Source of the DNA: Turnera subulata
Taxonomy: Eukaryota; Streptophyta; Magnoliopsida; Malpighiales; Passifloraceae
DNA: 64,000 bases
NCBI GenBank assembly: GCA_028386065.3
Contig: JAKUCV010004874.1
Location: 275,482 to 339,481 of the forward strand
Reading direction: 5' to 3'
Shown here in pieces: positions 20,688 to 30,971 of the stretch (its first letter is position 1; every line of letters begins with the position of its first letter). Below the pieces are notes generated by a model. That model did no database searches and had not been told where the DNA came from. It was given only the letters and a program-made list of their open reading frames with translations. The position numbers were made by a program, and so were the translations under genes.

Positions 20688-21408
20688 GCAAAGGTAAAAC
20701 CTAGGGTTCGGCCACGCGTGAAATGATGTCGTTTGATCAGCAAAAACGGCGTCGTTTGGTCCTCTCAGCACCTGAGGTCAACGCGCCCAAAGGGTTGGTC
20801 AAAACGCCTGCCTTGTTGAGTTTTGTGCTTTGGTTTTTTTAAAATGACGTAGTTTTGATCAAAACTACCTCAAGCTTTGCGTTTCACCCCGAAACACAAT
20901 TAAATTCCCAAAAGAAAAACCAAACAAGGAAAAATTCCTCATAAAAGTATTATTGCCAAGCAAATGTAATATTCCTTGACCATAAATTCCTGGAAAAGTT
21001 TTGAGGTAAAATTGGAAAATAAATTCTAAAAAATTATGAAAATACATAGGAATTAATATCCAAAAATCCGGGGCGTTACAGTTCTATCCCACTTAACAAA
21101 AATCCGAGGCGTTACAGTTTTATTATTATTTTTTTTTTCCTTCTTTTAATCCAAAACGACATAATTTCGGCTAAAACTACAATAAACTCTATATTCTGCC
21201 CAGGAACTCCAATTGCTCCCAAACAAACCGAATAACGATAAACTCTAAAAGTAAAAATAATATTCTCAAAGAGAATAAATTAATTATAACAATAATTTCT
21301 TAACCAAAGACTCCCGAAAATTCCGCAAGGGTAAAAGTGGAAGTTAAATACCAAAAATTTTGAAAATTCCGTAAAAAAAATAAATTAACAAAAAATCGGG
21401 GCGTTACA

Positions 21409-22150
21409 GTGTATCTCTCGTGTTTATTCTCTCTTGGCAATGAATGTTACTCTCAGCCTCTTACCACTCTTGATTCTACTTCAGTTTTATATGTTAGGTT
21501 CAAATAAAACAAAATCAAACACCAAACTTGTAACAAAAAATTCAAAGAAAGCAAAGAAACCCTAAAGAATAAAGGATAGGTTAACAATTTCTAGAAGCAA
21601 AATTTGATTCCAAGAGAGAAAGATAGTTCACACACAAGAATTAGAATATGTTTGTGAAGAATATTGGCACAATTGAGCAATTATGAAACAACAATTACCC
21701 AACACAAATAATAGGCAAAATCGACACCAATCAAAGAAAGAAAACAACAAATTTGTCCAATCCTTCCCTGCATAGAAATAAATCTCCACCAACCAAACGA
21801 CCAACTTCTTTTTTATTTCAATCAACCAAATTCAATCAATCCAACTTAATTGGACAAACTCAACTCTTCCAAAACAATTCCCTATAAGGACAATTGATAA
21901 TCTTGCAATCCAACAAACACAATTCCGACTCCAAGTTCCAATCCCTAATCAATTTTTTTTTTTGCTCTTTATATATAAATATATATGGTGTCCACTAAAT
22001 AAAATTAAACAAAAACTTTTTTTTATATAATATTGACACAACAAGAAAATCAAGGAGAACCAGGAATTGAAACTAGATTACTGAGAAACAAAGACCACGA
22101 ATTGAACATAAAGAAAAATAACACAAACACAAAGGATATCATTGATTGAA
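21409..22150 (-). other. Leader of CRM-like element 2, noncoding
   Basis: 742 bp between the primer-binding site and nested element B. No coding sequence is seen. Contains a T/A-rich run (about 21950-22025). The first five bases are the GTGTA target duplication of B. Confidence 0.65.
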
Positions 22151-22168
22151 AGCTCAGCTCCGCTACCA
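22151..22168 (-). other. Primer-binding site of CRM-like element 2
   Basis: Minus strand TTTGGTAGCGGAGCTGAGCT begins a few bases after the LTR end. It is the same TGGTAGCGGAGC variant as in the TRIM and in element C. Confidence 0.65.
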
Positions 22169-22173
22169 AAAGT

Positions 22174-23171
22174 TGGTACGGCAACAACCCTAGAATCCTT
22201 CTGGTGCCACCTCCGTAACTATCTGATTGTCTCGATCTTCAACTTCAATCAAACTCGCCGTGTAATTCTCCTTCACCTCCTAATCTCTGCAATGATTAGA
22301 CAACAAAGAAGCTAGAACACAACAAAGATTTCTGCAATTCTATTCTTCACCTCCTAAACTCAATCAAGGGATAGGCAACAAAGGGATTAGAATCACAAGG
22401 AATTGGATAAACGCCACAAGCAAAAATACTTGATGAGTAAACTCAAACCCAAATATAAAACCAAGAGAATCACTCTCTCAATATTGATTGAATCACACAA
22501 TCAAAGAAAACCTCAAAGGATAATTTATTCTCATTAATAATGTTGTGTAATAACAAAGAATAAGACCCTTACTTTTACTAGTTAGGTCGGCAACACTTGA
22601 CCTAAGCGAATTAGTAATTGGACTCCTAATTTCTAACCCTAAGTCGGCAAAATAAGGCTAAAAAATAACTCAATTTTGACTTCTAACCTAGCTGCCCAAT
22701 CGGCCACACATGTCCAAGTTGGACTAGGTTTGACTTTTCTAATCCATTATTATAATGGAATCTAATTAAAACCCAACTAAATAAACTAAAGCCCACAATA
22801 ATTAAACCCAATTACATGGACTTGACCCAACTAAATAAATAATACCCTAATTATAGAAATTCGGCTCCATTAAAATAAAAAGAACAAGAAATGTTGACAT
22901 GGCCCACCAAGCCAGGGCTGATGTCGACTGGCCCCACAAGTGCTCTTCAGCCAATTACTCCTTAATTGATAACAAATTAATAGGCTTCTATTTCAGCTCC
23001 TCTCCAAGCTTGATCATGATGTCTTCTTACAACTGTTTATTCATTAAAGCTTGAATGTGATGTAAGAGTTGATTCTTGAGTATCCTTGATCTAGTTCTTG
23101 TAATTGGTCCTTGAGGTAATACTATGGCGCCATCTCCATCTTCATTAATGCTTGAAGCTTGCTTGAGTGCA
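22174..23171 (-). repeat. 5' LTR of CRM-like element 2
   Basis: 998 bp on the minus strand, starting TGATGCACTC at 23171 and ending near CCGTACCA. It matches the LTR of element 1 at 4067-5085 in order and orientation. Its first 150 bases keep the pol tail frame (PQGPITRTRSRILKNQLLHHI), as expected when the pol reading frame enters the LTR. Its start interrupts copia RT at the YVDD motif. Confidence 0.82.
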
Positions 23172-24178
23172 TCAAACATAAACAATAATGATTGCATATT
23201 CACATATAGACCTTTTAATAAAAATGCATAGATATTTGGAATCATTCTTGTAACCTTCTTTCAACATATATTCGCTACATCAATTATACCACATTCATCC
23301 AGATTGCTTCAAGCCATATAAAGATTTTTTTCAATTTAATTGTGCAAAAAGCGTGCTTTATATCTCACTATTTCATTCGCTTTATTTTTTACGCACAAAT
23401 ACCCATTTGTAACCGACCGGTTTTACTCCAATAGGTGTACGGGCTATAGGCCCAAAAAACTTTTCGCTTCATGAGCGAATCTAACTCAACCTTAATTGTG
23501 TCTCTCCATTTTGGCCAATTTTTTCGACGCAGGCATTCATCAACAGATTTAGGTTCATGATCCTCATTTCCTTCCATAATATTTAGTGCTATATTATGTG
23601 AAAAAATTCCATCGACAATTATTTCGCGTCGGTTCCATCTTGTTCCTGACAAAATGTAGTTGATTGGGATCTCGTCATTTTTACTTATTTCAGGTACCTG
23701 AGTTACTTTTGCAACATTACGATTTATGTTTGGATCCTCTCCCGGAGGATTGTCCTACTTCTCGAGGATTTTAAATTTGAACCTGTACAAGAGGTTTTAT
23801 TACCTCGTTGGGGCCATCTAGTGACTTTGTTCCTTTTCTCTGTCGAAAAATTTTATTCCTTGGAACCGAGTGGTCTGCCAGCTTTTGGCATGCTTTGGAA
23901 TCATTTGCATTCTTTGGTTGTCCTTCAGGAACATCAATTCGAGCAAGAGCATTTGTAGCTGGTATATGAGAATTGGTCACTCTATTGACATCAGTAAATA
24001 CGTTTCGCATTTGATTTATTATATTTTGCAAATGAATCATCTTTTCAATTTCGAGTTTACATCGATTTGTTCGAGGATCAAGGTTTGATAACAATATAGC
24101 ATACCATTTAATCTCCTTATCCAACTGCTTATTTTTGGTTAAATGATGCAAATTGTCCTCCATCTTAAATTCAATCAA
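23172..24178 (-). pseudogene. Ty1/copia pol remnant (integrase tail to RT), minus strand
   Basis: The minus-strand frames read, in order, KWYAILLSNLDPRTNRCKLE, IIHLQNIINQMRNVFTD, VTNSHIPATNAL and the basic KIFRQRKGTKS. They continue with SGTRWNRREIIVDGIFSHNI, EDHEPKSVDEC and NWPKWRDTIKVELDSL (start of RT), then LYGLKQSG and GYKNDS. The sequence stops after VYV, immediately before the two catalytic aspartates, where the CRM-like LTR starts at 23171. These are the order and motifs of a Ty1/copia integrase-RT junction. A stop at 23391 and frameshifts make it nonfunctional. The right end at about 24178 runs into unrelated DNA. Confidence 0.85.
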
Positions 24179-24978
24179 TGTTTTTATCCAATTCTTTCAA
24201 TTTTCAATGATTCTATCCCCGAACCTATTCTAAATGTAAGGGACTTGTCCTTTTTAATCCTGGTTGTCGATTTGCCAACCACAACGGGACACGTGCCACC
24301 AGTAGGTCCGTCTCTCGTCAGTCCGGGGTTCTTTTTTCCCTATCCAATTTTTCGAAATTTCGATATTCAATTTTACGAAAATGAGAAAAAACGGTGGAAA
24401 GGAAGTGGGTCCCACGTGTTGGCCAGTATCTTCTGCGTCGGTTATTGGGCGGGAATTTCGTGGCTTGTTCCAAGAGGTGTCGTTTATTCTGCAACGCCAA
24501 GGTTGGGAAGACAATGAGACGGTGGGCCCCACGTGGCAGCCACTATCTCTGGTGACGCGCCTTGAGTGGGACCTTTGCTGCCCATGAAAAACACAATCGC
24601 TTCATTGCAGACGCAAAAGGAAAGAAGCAACATGCGGCCATTTCGATCAATACGAAATCAATATCGTCGTTTTGAAGTCGTGGGTCCGGGTGATAGAATC
24701 TAGGGGAGTGGAAGAGATTAGATCCACCGATACCATGTCGTATCGTGTTTAAACGGTAAAGCTAATCTTTTTTGCCAATGTCGTTTGGGGTAAAACAGGA
24801 CTTTTCAAGTCATTTTGTCGTTTTGCATTCTGACTTTGAAGTTTGAGAAGAGTGAAGGGAGTGTAGAGATTTTCTCTAAGTGTGATAGGGGAAAGAGAAG
24901 ATAGTAAGAAAAAGAAGAAAATAAAAGTAGAGAAACTGAAGAGAGAAGAAAAAAGCGAAGGAACAAGGTGGGACGAAA
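24179..24978. other. Low-repeat stretch with three CACGTG boxes, no gene recognised
   Basis: No transposon motif is seen here. CACGTG hexamers occur at about 24290, 24414 and 24530; the last reads CCCCACGTGGCAG, an ABRE/G-box form. From 24840 to 24970 the plus strand is strongly GA-rich, like a plant 5' untranslated leader, and leads to the ATG at 24979. Several short ORFs overlap on both strands here and look incidental. Confidence 0.4.
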
Positions 24979-25176
24979 ATGTTGCTTGTGTCGATTAGTC
25001 ACATCCGTCTCACAGTGGGTTTACGCTGCATTGTGAGGGGGGTAAAGGGGGAGGAGGAATATGTGTCTATAGGGCTGGGTGTGCTTGTAGGTGGAGAATC
25101 TTTGTTGCATGTTGAGAAAGCTGTGGAAAAAGGTTGGAGGGTTGAATGGAAGGAGGTGTCACAGTCGAGGAGGTAA
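24979..25176 (+). CDS. Short unrecognised ORF, possible first exon
   Basis: 66 codons starting MLLVSISHIRLTVGLRC and ending at a TAA in 25174-25176. I recognise no domain. In its favour: it follows a GA-rich leader and a G-box cluster, and its end has a possible splice donor (GAGGAG|GTAATG at about 25170). Against it: it is short, no following exon was found, and a Mutator-like remnant starts about 0.8 kb downstream, so it may be a captured gene fragment or chance. Confidence 0.2.
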   Translation: MLLVSISHIRLTVGLRCIVRGVKGEEEYVSIGLGVLVGGESLLHVEKAVEKGWRVEWKEVSQSRR

Positions 25177-25254
25177 TGTTCGTCTTTTTCGTTGATTCGT
25201 GGTTCACATTGTCTCGAGTACTACGGTTTGCTTCCTTAGTTAAAATAAAATTTA

Positions 25255-25512
25255 TTTTATTGTACAGTTGTTCATAGACATATATTAATGTTAAGAATAT
25301 TGTTGGGAACTCCAAATCATTTCATAATTCAAGTGATGTTGTTGTTGCATGCTTTAGGTTGTTTATGTATATATTTTTTGTTATGTTTCTCTTTTTTATC
25401 AGTTGTTGTACATGGACATAAATTAAATTAATAATGTTATTGGAACTCCATTTTATAATTTAATTGATGATGTTGTTGTTGCTGCATATTTTTGGTTGCT
25501 TATATATTATAT
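25255..25512 (+). repeat. Imperfect tandem duplication, noncoding
   Basis: Two diverged units of about 125 bp (about 25255-25375 and 25390-25512) share CAGTTGTTNNNNNACAT, GGAACTCCA and TGATGTTGTTGTTG blocks in order. The rest of 25177-25990 has no recognised gene. A 10-bp inverted repeat (CTAACGCCCT/AGGGCGTTAG) lies at about 25877-25928. Confidence 0.55.
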
Positions 25513-27147
25513 GCATGGTGTCTGCTAGTGGTTGTCCATGTAGGAATTAGCTGGTTAAATATAGTTGTATTGGTTGTTCAAACGGCTTTGCCATTGTGAA
25601 ACAAGTAGGGCAAGATGATCGTGCATGATGCAGTTTTATATTGGTGGAGAATTTATTAGGAACCAGAGGCTTTGGTATTCGGTTGGGACGAGGAAGAAAA
25701 GAGCAGATGTGGACAAAATTTTCTACCATGGTATTATCGTTATGTGTGGGGAAGCCCTAAGAGGGTGGGTGGCTCTTTATATATTACATAAGCCCTAAAG
25801 TAGGTAACCCCAAAAGCCGAACTCAGCAACTTGTTAGGAGTAGGTTTTGGTTTTCCCCTTTTACGTTATTATTAAAGCCTAACGCCCTTGAAAAAGCCCT
25901 TTACTATAGATAAGATAGGGCGTTAGCACTTTTTAAAAGCAACACACGTGAGGTATAGCGCTATGAGCTCCCACGAACTTGATACCCCCATGAGTGAGTC
26001 CACCATCGGCGACCCACCACCAGCCACCCACCCACCTGACCGGCAATCCTTGCGGCAAGTGGCGCCGCCTCCTCCTACTACTGATGGTGGATCGGGGCGC
26101 CCATCTTTACTACCGTGTGCCTAAGAAATTGAAAAGAAAGGGGAGAGCCAATGGTTTTTTACTTGATGAGGAGCTCGTGCTTGTCACAAGAAATAGGATT
26201 TGGGCCCACTCTTCGACCTACTGTCCAAGTACAACCGAGCTGATTTCTATTTAGAGCATGAAGAGGAGGACCAGCCATACTGGGGAGCAGAAAACCCTTG
26301 GAAAGTGTGTAGGAGGCGTAATATTCCCATCCCTCCCTATTATGACGAGGGTGATGAGGGGACAAGAGCCATTAATGGGGTAAAGGAGCTGGTGAGGACG
26401 TTGATGTGGTTAATGAATGTGATATAAATGACACTACTAGGCAAGTGGGTCACGAGTAACCATCAAACGAAGGTCAAACCCATGAAGACATAGCTGGTCT
26501 TGAAGAACAAGAAGAAGAGCTTGGACATGATGGTGATGAAGATTTTGGTAGTGACTTTGAGTATACAGATGCACTAAATGAAGATGCACTAAGTGAAGAT
26601 GAAGAAGTTGTTGTTGTCGGTGGTGGTGATGTTCCAAATCCAAACCATCCTGTTGATGTACCAAATCCAAAACATGCTAAAACAAAAACATGCTGGTTCC
26701 AAACCTAAACTATGACGGTCTCATGCATAATATGAACGTTGTAGCTGACTAGGGAGCAGAAGACGATGCGGACTTTGTGGAAGTACACCAGGACTGGGTT
26801 GGTGTTGATGGCTTCATACAGGACAATGAGGAACTACAACAGTGTAGAGAAAAAGTGAGACAAACAGTGGCGAGAAGAGTAATAGAAAGGAGAGAAAGAA
26901 GGCAAAGCAGATCTTTAGCTTCAGTAGGAAGTGAAGCTGATGACAAAGGTGGTGAGCATAGGGCAGATGAAGCTGAAGGTGCATATGAAATAAGTTTTCA
27001 CTTGCTTTGAGACTTGACATTATTGTTCACTTTGTTCATTTGTTTAGCATTCTAACATTATAACATTATAGGTGAGGAGAGGTAATCTGAATAATAGTTC
27101 ACGACAAGGAATGGAGGAAATGACACTGAGGATCATTTGACAACACT

Positions 27148-27424
27148 TAGAACACCACTTGATAGAGGTAAAACGATTAGTTTTTTGTTACTTTTGTTGT
27201 ATATGTTGGAAGAGGTCCTTGTTGCTTAAGACTGGTAGTATAGTGTACTAATTAATTATGATTATGCATCTTAATAGGTGCAGAACCAGTTAAAACACCA
27301 CTACAGAGAGGTAAAACGATTAGCTTTTTGTTAGTTTGTTGCAAATGTTGGAAGAGGTCCTTGTTGTTTAAGGCTGACATTGTAGTGTACTAATTAACTA
27401 TGGTTATACATCTTCACAAGTGTG
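27148..27424 (+). repeat. Tandem duplication of a small exon plus intron in the MULE remnant
   Basis: Two units of about 143 bp share ACACCACT, AGAGGTAAAACGATTAG, GTTGGAAGAGGTCCTTGTTG and GTGTACTAATTAA in order. Each unit reads as a short exon (TPLDR / TPLQR) followed by an intron starting GTAAAACG and ending CTTAATAG in the first copy. Confidence 0.75.
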
Positions 27425-27479
27425 GGTCCAGATGAAGGTAATGAAGAAGAAGTTGTTGATGTTGAAGCTAAACTGACAC

Positions 27480-27660
27480 GGGTTAGAAAGGGAAAATGGG
27501 TTGAGAAAGACCATGAATTTTCCGACAGTGAAGGAAGCTTCAGTGATGGAAGTGAGCATGATTACAAGGGTTAGAAAGGGAAAATGGGCTGAGAAAGACC
27601 ATGAATTTTCCGAAGTGAAAGAAGCTTCATTTATGGAAGTGGGGATGATCGAGACAAGGG
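27480..27660 (+). repeat. 88-bp tandem duplication in the MULE remnant
   Basis: GGTTAGAAAGGGAAAATGGG starts at 27481 and again at 27569. Both units encode RVRKGKW and EKDHEFS. The period of 88 is not a multiple of three, so the duplication shifts the reading frame. Confidence 0.85.
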
Positions 27661-27879
27661 CCGCAGACGAAAAAGAACTGGAATCTACTTCAACCAACAA
27701 ACAAGGTTTCCCATTTTGAGGAAGGCATGATATTCAGGACAGAAATGACGCAAAGCAGCCTTTTGATAGAGACAGTATCCTGTTGAGAAGAGACATCAAG
27801 TGGAAGAAGATAATTCCAGGAGTGATGACCCTGGCCAAATCCATCCCTTTGGCTTCCTCACCTTATACTCATTCTTACA

Positions 27880-28560
27880 CCTTCTTTACCAAAAATTTAA
27901 CAATTAACGGAGTCGCCACCTTGAATTTATTTCTTGGAAAAATCAAGGGAAAAACCTTTTAAGCATCAAACTTTTTTCTTAGGCAACAACATAAGGGCTG
28001 ATCTTTAGCGAACCAGAGATTGTTGGATTCGAAGGTTCGTCACAGATGGGAAGGTTTTAGGCACCCATCTATGTTGCGGCGAAACTTTGTGCAATTAAAG
28101 AATAAAAATTATGCCGTATGTAAGTGTGCATGTGTGGAAATAAATCACATAAACAATATAATAAAATAAATCTGAAACAAAAAAGGGAAAATAAAATAAT
28201 TGAGTTTGAGTTTCCACCACTAGAAACCATCTACGTGCCCCGACAACCGGGTTCAAAGCTCACGTAGTTCTTACATGGCATCATTCAAAAATCAGATCAT
28301 CATCAGTAGCATCACATTATAAAGATATCAGTAGCAAAAACACATAAAAAAGGGATTATTGTTACCTCTTGTAGCCTCCTCTTGCGCCTTATTTTGGGTT
28401 ATTTTCTCTATCCACTTTTCTTCCACTTCTAAACTCTATCTTTGATCAACTGTTGTTGGTCTCTTGTTGATGCTCTTCACCATAAAATTTCTCCAGAATA
28501 ACAACCTGAAATAATGGTTATGGGCTTGGAGAGGTAGAGTTTCTCCAAGTACTCAAGCTT
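27880..28560 (-). repeat. Repeat fragment, inverted relative to 49631-50035
   Basis: Read on the minus strand, this matches 49640-50000. Blocks include GGAGTCGCCACC (27909 region; GGAGTCACCACC in the other copy), GGTTCGTCA-GATGGGAAGG, GGCACCCATC-ATGTTG-GGCG, AACTTTGTGCAATT and GAGAAACTCTACCTCTCCAA. The GGAGTCGCCACC/GGCACCC pair is common near LTR ends of large plant gypsy elements; the exact family is not fixed. Confidence 0.65.
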
Positions 28561-28994
28561 ATGGGGTGTGTGTAGAAAATAATTTGTGACCTCCTGGATG
28601 TGAATAGGGGGCTCTATGTATAGAGATCTGAGGGTAAAAAGGTCCTGGACCTCATAGTGGACGAGATTCTGGCTAAAAATATGGACAAAATCAGTTGGAA
28701 TCGAATTAATGGCAAAAATTTGGGGATTTAGACGAATTTGGGCTCACATGACTGCCAGGCGCCGGTGGGCATGGCAACAAGCCCGCTCGGTACCAGCGGT
28801 CATGGCGGCTTGACCGCCAGGTGCCGGCGTTCATGTCGGGATGACCACCCCGCACTTTCCCCTGTTGTCGTTCTTGCCTTTTTTAGCCTCGATTCTCATC
28901 AAATCCGATCTGGCTTGATTCTCACGCGCAATTAAAACCTAGCCAAACCAGAAAGTACTCGTTTCTTGATTACTACTCCTTCTAAACTTTCCAT
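28561..28994. other. Noncoding stretch, nothing recognised
   Basis: It contains a locally GC-rich block with repeated CATGnCnGCCAGGYGCCGG motifs (28745-28850). No coding frame has family features. Confidence 0.4.
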
Positions 28995-29175
28995 GTATCA
29001 TTAATGCAACCTAATTACTCAATTTCTGTACATTTTTACCATAAAAACACTTTCCATCAAAAATGTGAATTTAATTCTGATTTTTTATGAAAATCAGAGA
29101 TAAAATGTGAGCTACAAGTAATGTGTTTTATGGACTGGTTATTACTTGAAAGTCCATATTTTATTAACTTAAACC
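28995..29175 (-). repeat. Inverted copy of the repeat at 30790-30968
   Basis: The reverse complement shares TAAGTTARTAAAATATGGACT, CCATAAA-ACATTACTT, TTTATCTCTGATTTTC and GTGTTTTT-GGTA blocks with 30790-30968 in the same order. The family was not identified. Confidence 0.65.
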
Positions 29176-29219
29176 CTAAATATATTTTAGATAGAATGTG
29201 AGCTACAAGTTAGCATTCT

Positions 29220-29736
29220 GTTTGTAATCAGCACTATCTTTGTTGTCTTGGCCTCCTCTACCACCTCTGTTACCTCTACTATCTCTGCCACCTTTGCTGC
29301 TTTGGCCTGGGTAGTTATATGCAATTTTATTGCAGTTTTCTTACTTTTGAGAAGCCAAATGCAACTGGCATTGGTGTTTTTCTGCTTGCTTCCTGGAATT
29401 CAGGCAACTCTCATGCACAATCAACTTGCCTTGCAACTCATAAATTGACAAGGTCTCCAGATTTTGATTTTCTCCAATGGCTGTCACTTTGTAATCAAAA
29501 CTTCTTGGTAGACTACAGAGAATTTTCTCAACAACCTGTTGATCTGTCTACTTTTCACTATTAGAATTCTTCTTATTCACCAACACTAGTATTCAAGTAA
29601 AATAATCATCAATTATTTCATCTGCTGTCATCTGCATAAGCTCAAATTTTGTCCTCAACTATTGCAAATTGACTTTCTTTACATTCTAAGAGCCACTATA
29701 ACAATTTTGAAAAGTATCCCAAATTTCTTGATTGTG
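29220..29736 (-). pseudogene. Ty1/copia gag remnant, minus strand
   Basis: The minus-strand frames read NHNQEIWDTFQNCYSG, QLRTKFELMQMTADEIIDD, QQVVEKILCSLPRSFDYKV, TAIGENQNLETLSIYELQGKL and a Gly/Arg-rich tail (GRDSRGNRGGRGGQDN). This is the order of the copia Gag (UBN2-type) domain: W-D-L helix, V-x-KIL-x-SLP, then L-L-G-x-L. Stops and a frameshift are present. Gag is cut at 29740 by LTR D and at about 29215 by the repeat fragment. Confidence 0.8.
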
Positions 29737-29739
29737 ATT

Positions 29740-30393
29740 TGCACGCTGGCACCTGGATTTTAAAAAAATTAACGAGGAGTACCTTGGGGTTAGCTAACCT
29801 GGCTTCCAAGTATGACCAAAGCTTATCACGTGACAGGGCCCAAATTAATAAAATTGGTTCATTTAATTCTTAGATGTTTTTAGTCTTGGTCCACTCTTGT
29901 TTAGAAAGACCTTCTGTGTGTAAAATCAAAGTATAGGTTTGTGCCTGTATTTTTCTCTAAGTATTATGGTCGCATGCATACTGTTGTTTATCCATGATTT
30001 TACTTTTGTGCCAGTGAGCATTTCAGACTCACCCCTCGCCTACGTGGTTTCATCACATAGGATGAGTTGCTCGTAGTACAGGTCCCACGTACGACTAGCT
30101 GTTGTATCCACTCCACCAGACTCCAGATCCATACCTCTGCTGCACTTGTGCATAAAGTCTTCCGCTGCTGTTTTCTTGTCACTTTTCTTCTATTGGTGCT
30201 TCATATTTTCTGCTGCTGCTATTGTGTGTTGATGTATGCTTTCTATAATAATGGTCCCCCATGCTCGGGTTACAGATGTTGTTCGGATTTCTGTTGTTCT
30301 GAATTCTGATGTATAATTACTGTCTACTGTTGTAATAAAAGTAGTTATGGTACATGTTTACTGTGTCTGGTAAATACGGGTCGGGACGTTTCA
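29740..30393 (+). repeat. LTR D (gypsy-type), plus strand
   Basis: About 654 bp from TGCACGCTGG to GGGACGTTTCA, followed at once by a primer-binding-site-like sequence. It interrupts the copia gag remnant on its left. Only about 85 bp of internal sequence follow before an unrelated repeat. The start coordinate is inferred from the edge of the gag homology and the TG dinucleotide. Confidence 0.6.
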
Positions 30394-30394
30394 T

Positions 30395-30412
30395 TTTGGT
30401 AGCGAAGCAGGC
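30395..30412 (+). other. Primer-binding site after LTR D
   Basis: TTTGGTAGCGAAGCAGGC sits directly after GTTTCA at 30393. It is a variant of the sites in B, C, F and the TRIM. Confidence 0.6.
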
Positions 30413-30479
30413 AGTAGGTCCTTCGGGTGATAATTGTGATTGTGTGTTTTCTTGTTTGTGCATAGTCTGGACATGTTCT

Positions 30480-30971
30480 TGATATAACTATGAACACCCA
30501 AATTTAACCCATGAATATTCCTCTAATTTAGATTTTAGGTAAGCTCAAACCATAAGATTGATGAGTTGATTTGGTCTTTGGCTAAGGCACACTTAGAATT
30601 TACTTTAGTGGAATACATATTTTATGAATCGGGATTTATATATTTGAACCTTAGGATTAATAAGATGATTTAATCTTAGGATAAAAATATATTAAAGTCC
30701 AGTTTATTGAAATATTATCCTATTTTATTTATTTGGGATTTCTCGTTTATTTTAACCCAATTACAATGAGATGATTTATTTTTGGGACCTAAGTTAGTAA
30801 AATATGGACTATCCAGAGTTGATTAGCCCATAAATACATTACTTAGAGACTAATTTTATCTCTGATTTTCGTGAAAAATTAGAGTTAAATCATCCCTTAA
30901 TAGTGATTGTGTTTTTGGTATGATTTGGGCCCAAAATGGGGACTTAATGTGTAATCAATCAATTAGGAGAT
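30480..30971 (+). repeat. AT-rich repeat, partner of the inverted copy at 28995-29175
   Basis: The part 30790-30968 matches the minus strand of 28995-29175. The remainder, 30480-30790, has no coding frame. The Athila element begins immediately after it at 30972. Confidence 0.6.

Larger units (their letters stand above)
13828..21408 (-). mobile_element. Element B: complete non-autonomous LTR retrotransposon (LARD-like)
   Basis: The 5' LTR is 21408-17878, the internal region 17877-16447 and the 3' LTR 16446-13828, all on the minus strand. A 5-bp target duplication GTGTA flanks it (13823-13827 and 21409-21413). The LTRs begin TGTAACGCC and end GGGCGTTTCA. The internal 1.4 kb has no recognisable gag or pol. 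It begins with a primer-binding site (GTTGATAGCGGAGC) and ends with a polypurine region (AAGTGGGGTAGAAC). Internal ORFs such as 16520-16885 have no family features. It is inserted in the leader of CRM-like element 2. Enzymes would have to come from elsewhere. Confidence 0.92.
17878..21408 (-). repeat. Element B 5' LTR
   Basis: 3531 bp on the minus strand, beginning TGTAACGCCCC at 21408 and ending CGTTTCA at 17878. It includes a GC-rich 0.9-kb block (19700-20595) absent from the 3' LTR. That block holds overlapping ORFs of low-complexity composition on both strands (20027-20498), not recognised as genes. TATA-like TATTTATT lies at 20687-20680. Three copies of the LTR start lie at 21408, 21116 and 21080, the last two separated by a fragment resembling the polypurine region. 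Confidence 0.9.
9640..23171 (-). mobile_element. CRM-like Ty3/gypsy element 2, split by element B and 3'-truncated
   Basis: On the minus strand, from high to low coordinates, it holds a 5' LTR (23171-22174), a primer-binding site, a noncoding leader (22150-21409), nested element B (21408-13828), gag, protease, RT, RNase H and the first half of integrase. Integrase ends at about 9640 against the CACTA transposase. Pol matches element 1 (1200-5085) throughout. The 5' LTR lies inside a copia RT remnant, while the 3' border lies in CACTA sequence. The two flanks therefore do not belong together, and a deletion or rearrangement removed the 3' end. Confidence 0.85.
25994..27840 (+). pseudogene. Mutator-like (MULE) transposase N-terminal remnant
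   Basis: Broken frames show an acidic region (GLEEQEEELGHDGDEDFGSDFE near 26490-26560, LSEDEEVVVVGG). Next come ADFVEVHQDW and EELQQCREKVRQTVARRVIE near 26830-26885. The order of acidic linker, E-x2-x3-REKVR helix and then ERRERRQSRS is what precedes the DNA-binding domain in MuDR-like transposases. At 27780-27815 the frame reads RRDIKWKKI, resembling the start of that domain. The MULE-type DDE and SWIM domains are absent. Introns appear at about 27000-27070 and in the duplicated unit at 27148-27420. Identification rests on layout rather than a catalytic motif, so confidence is moderate. Confidence 0.5.

Noticed and set aside
25877..25928. Hairpin (CTAACGCCCT/AGGGCGTTAG) as a microRNA precursor
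   Set aside because: A 10-bp stem with a loop of about 30 bases is too short for a plant miRNA precursor.
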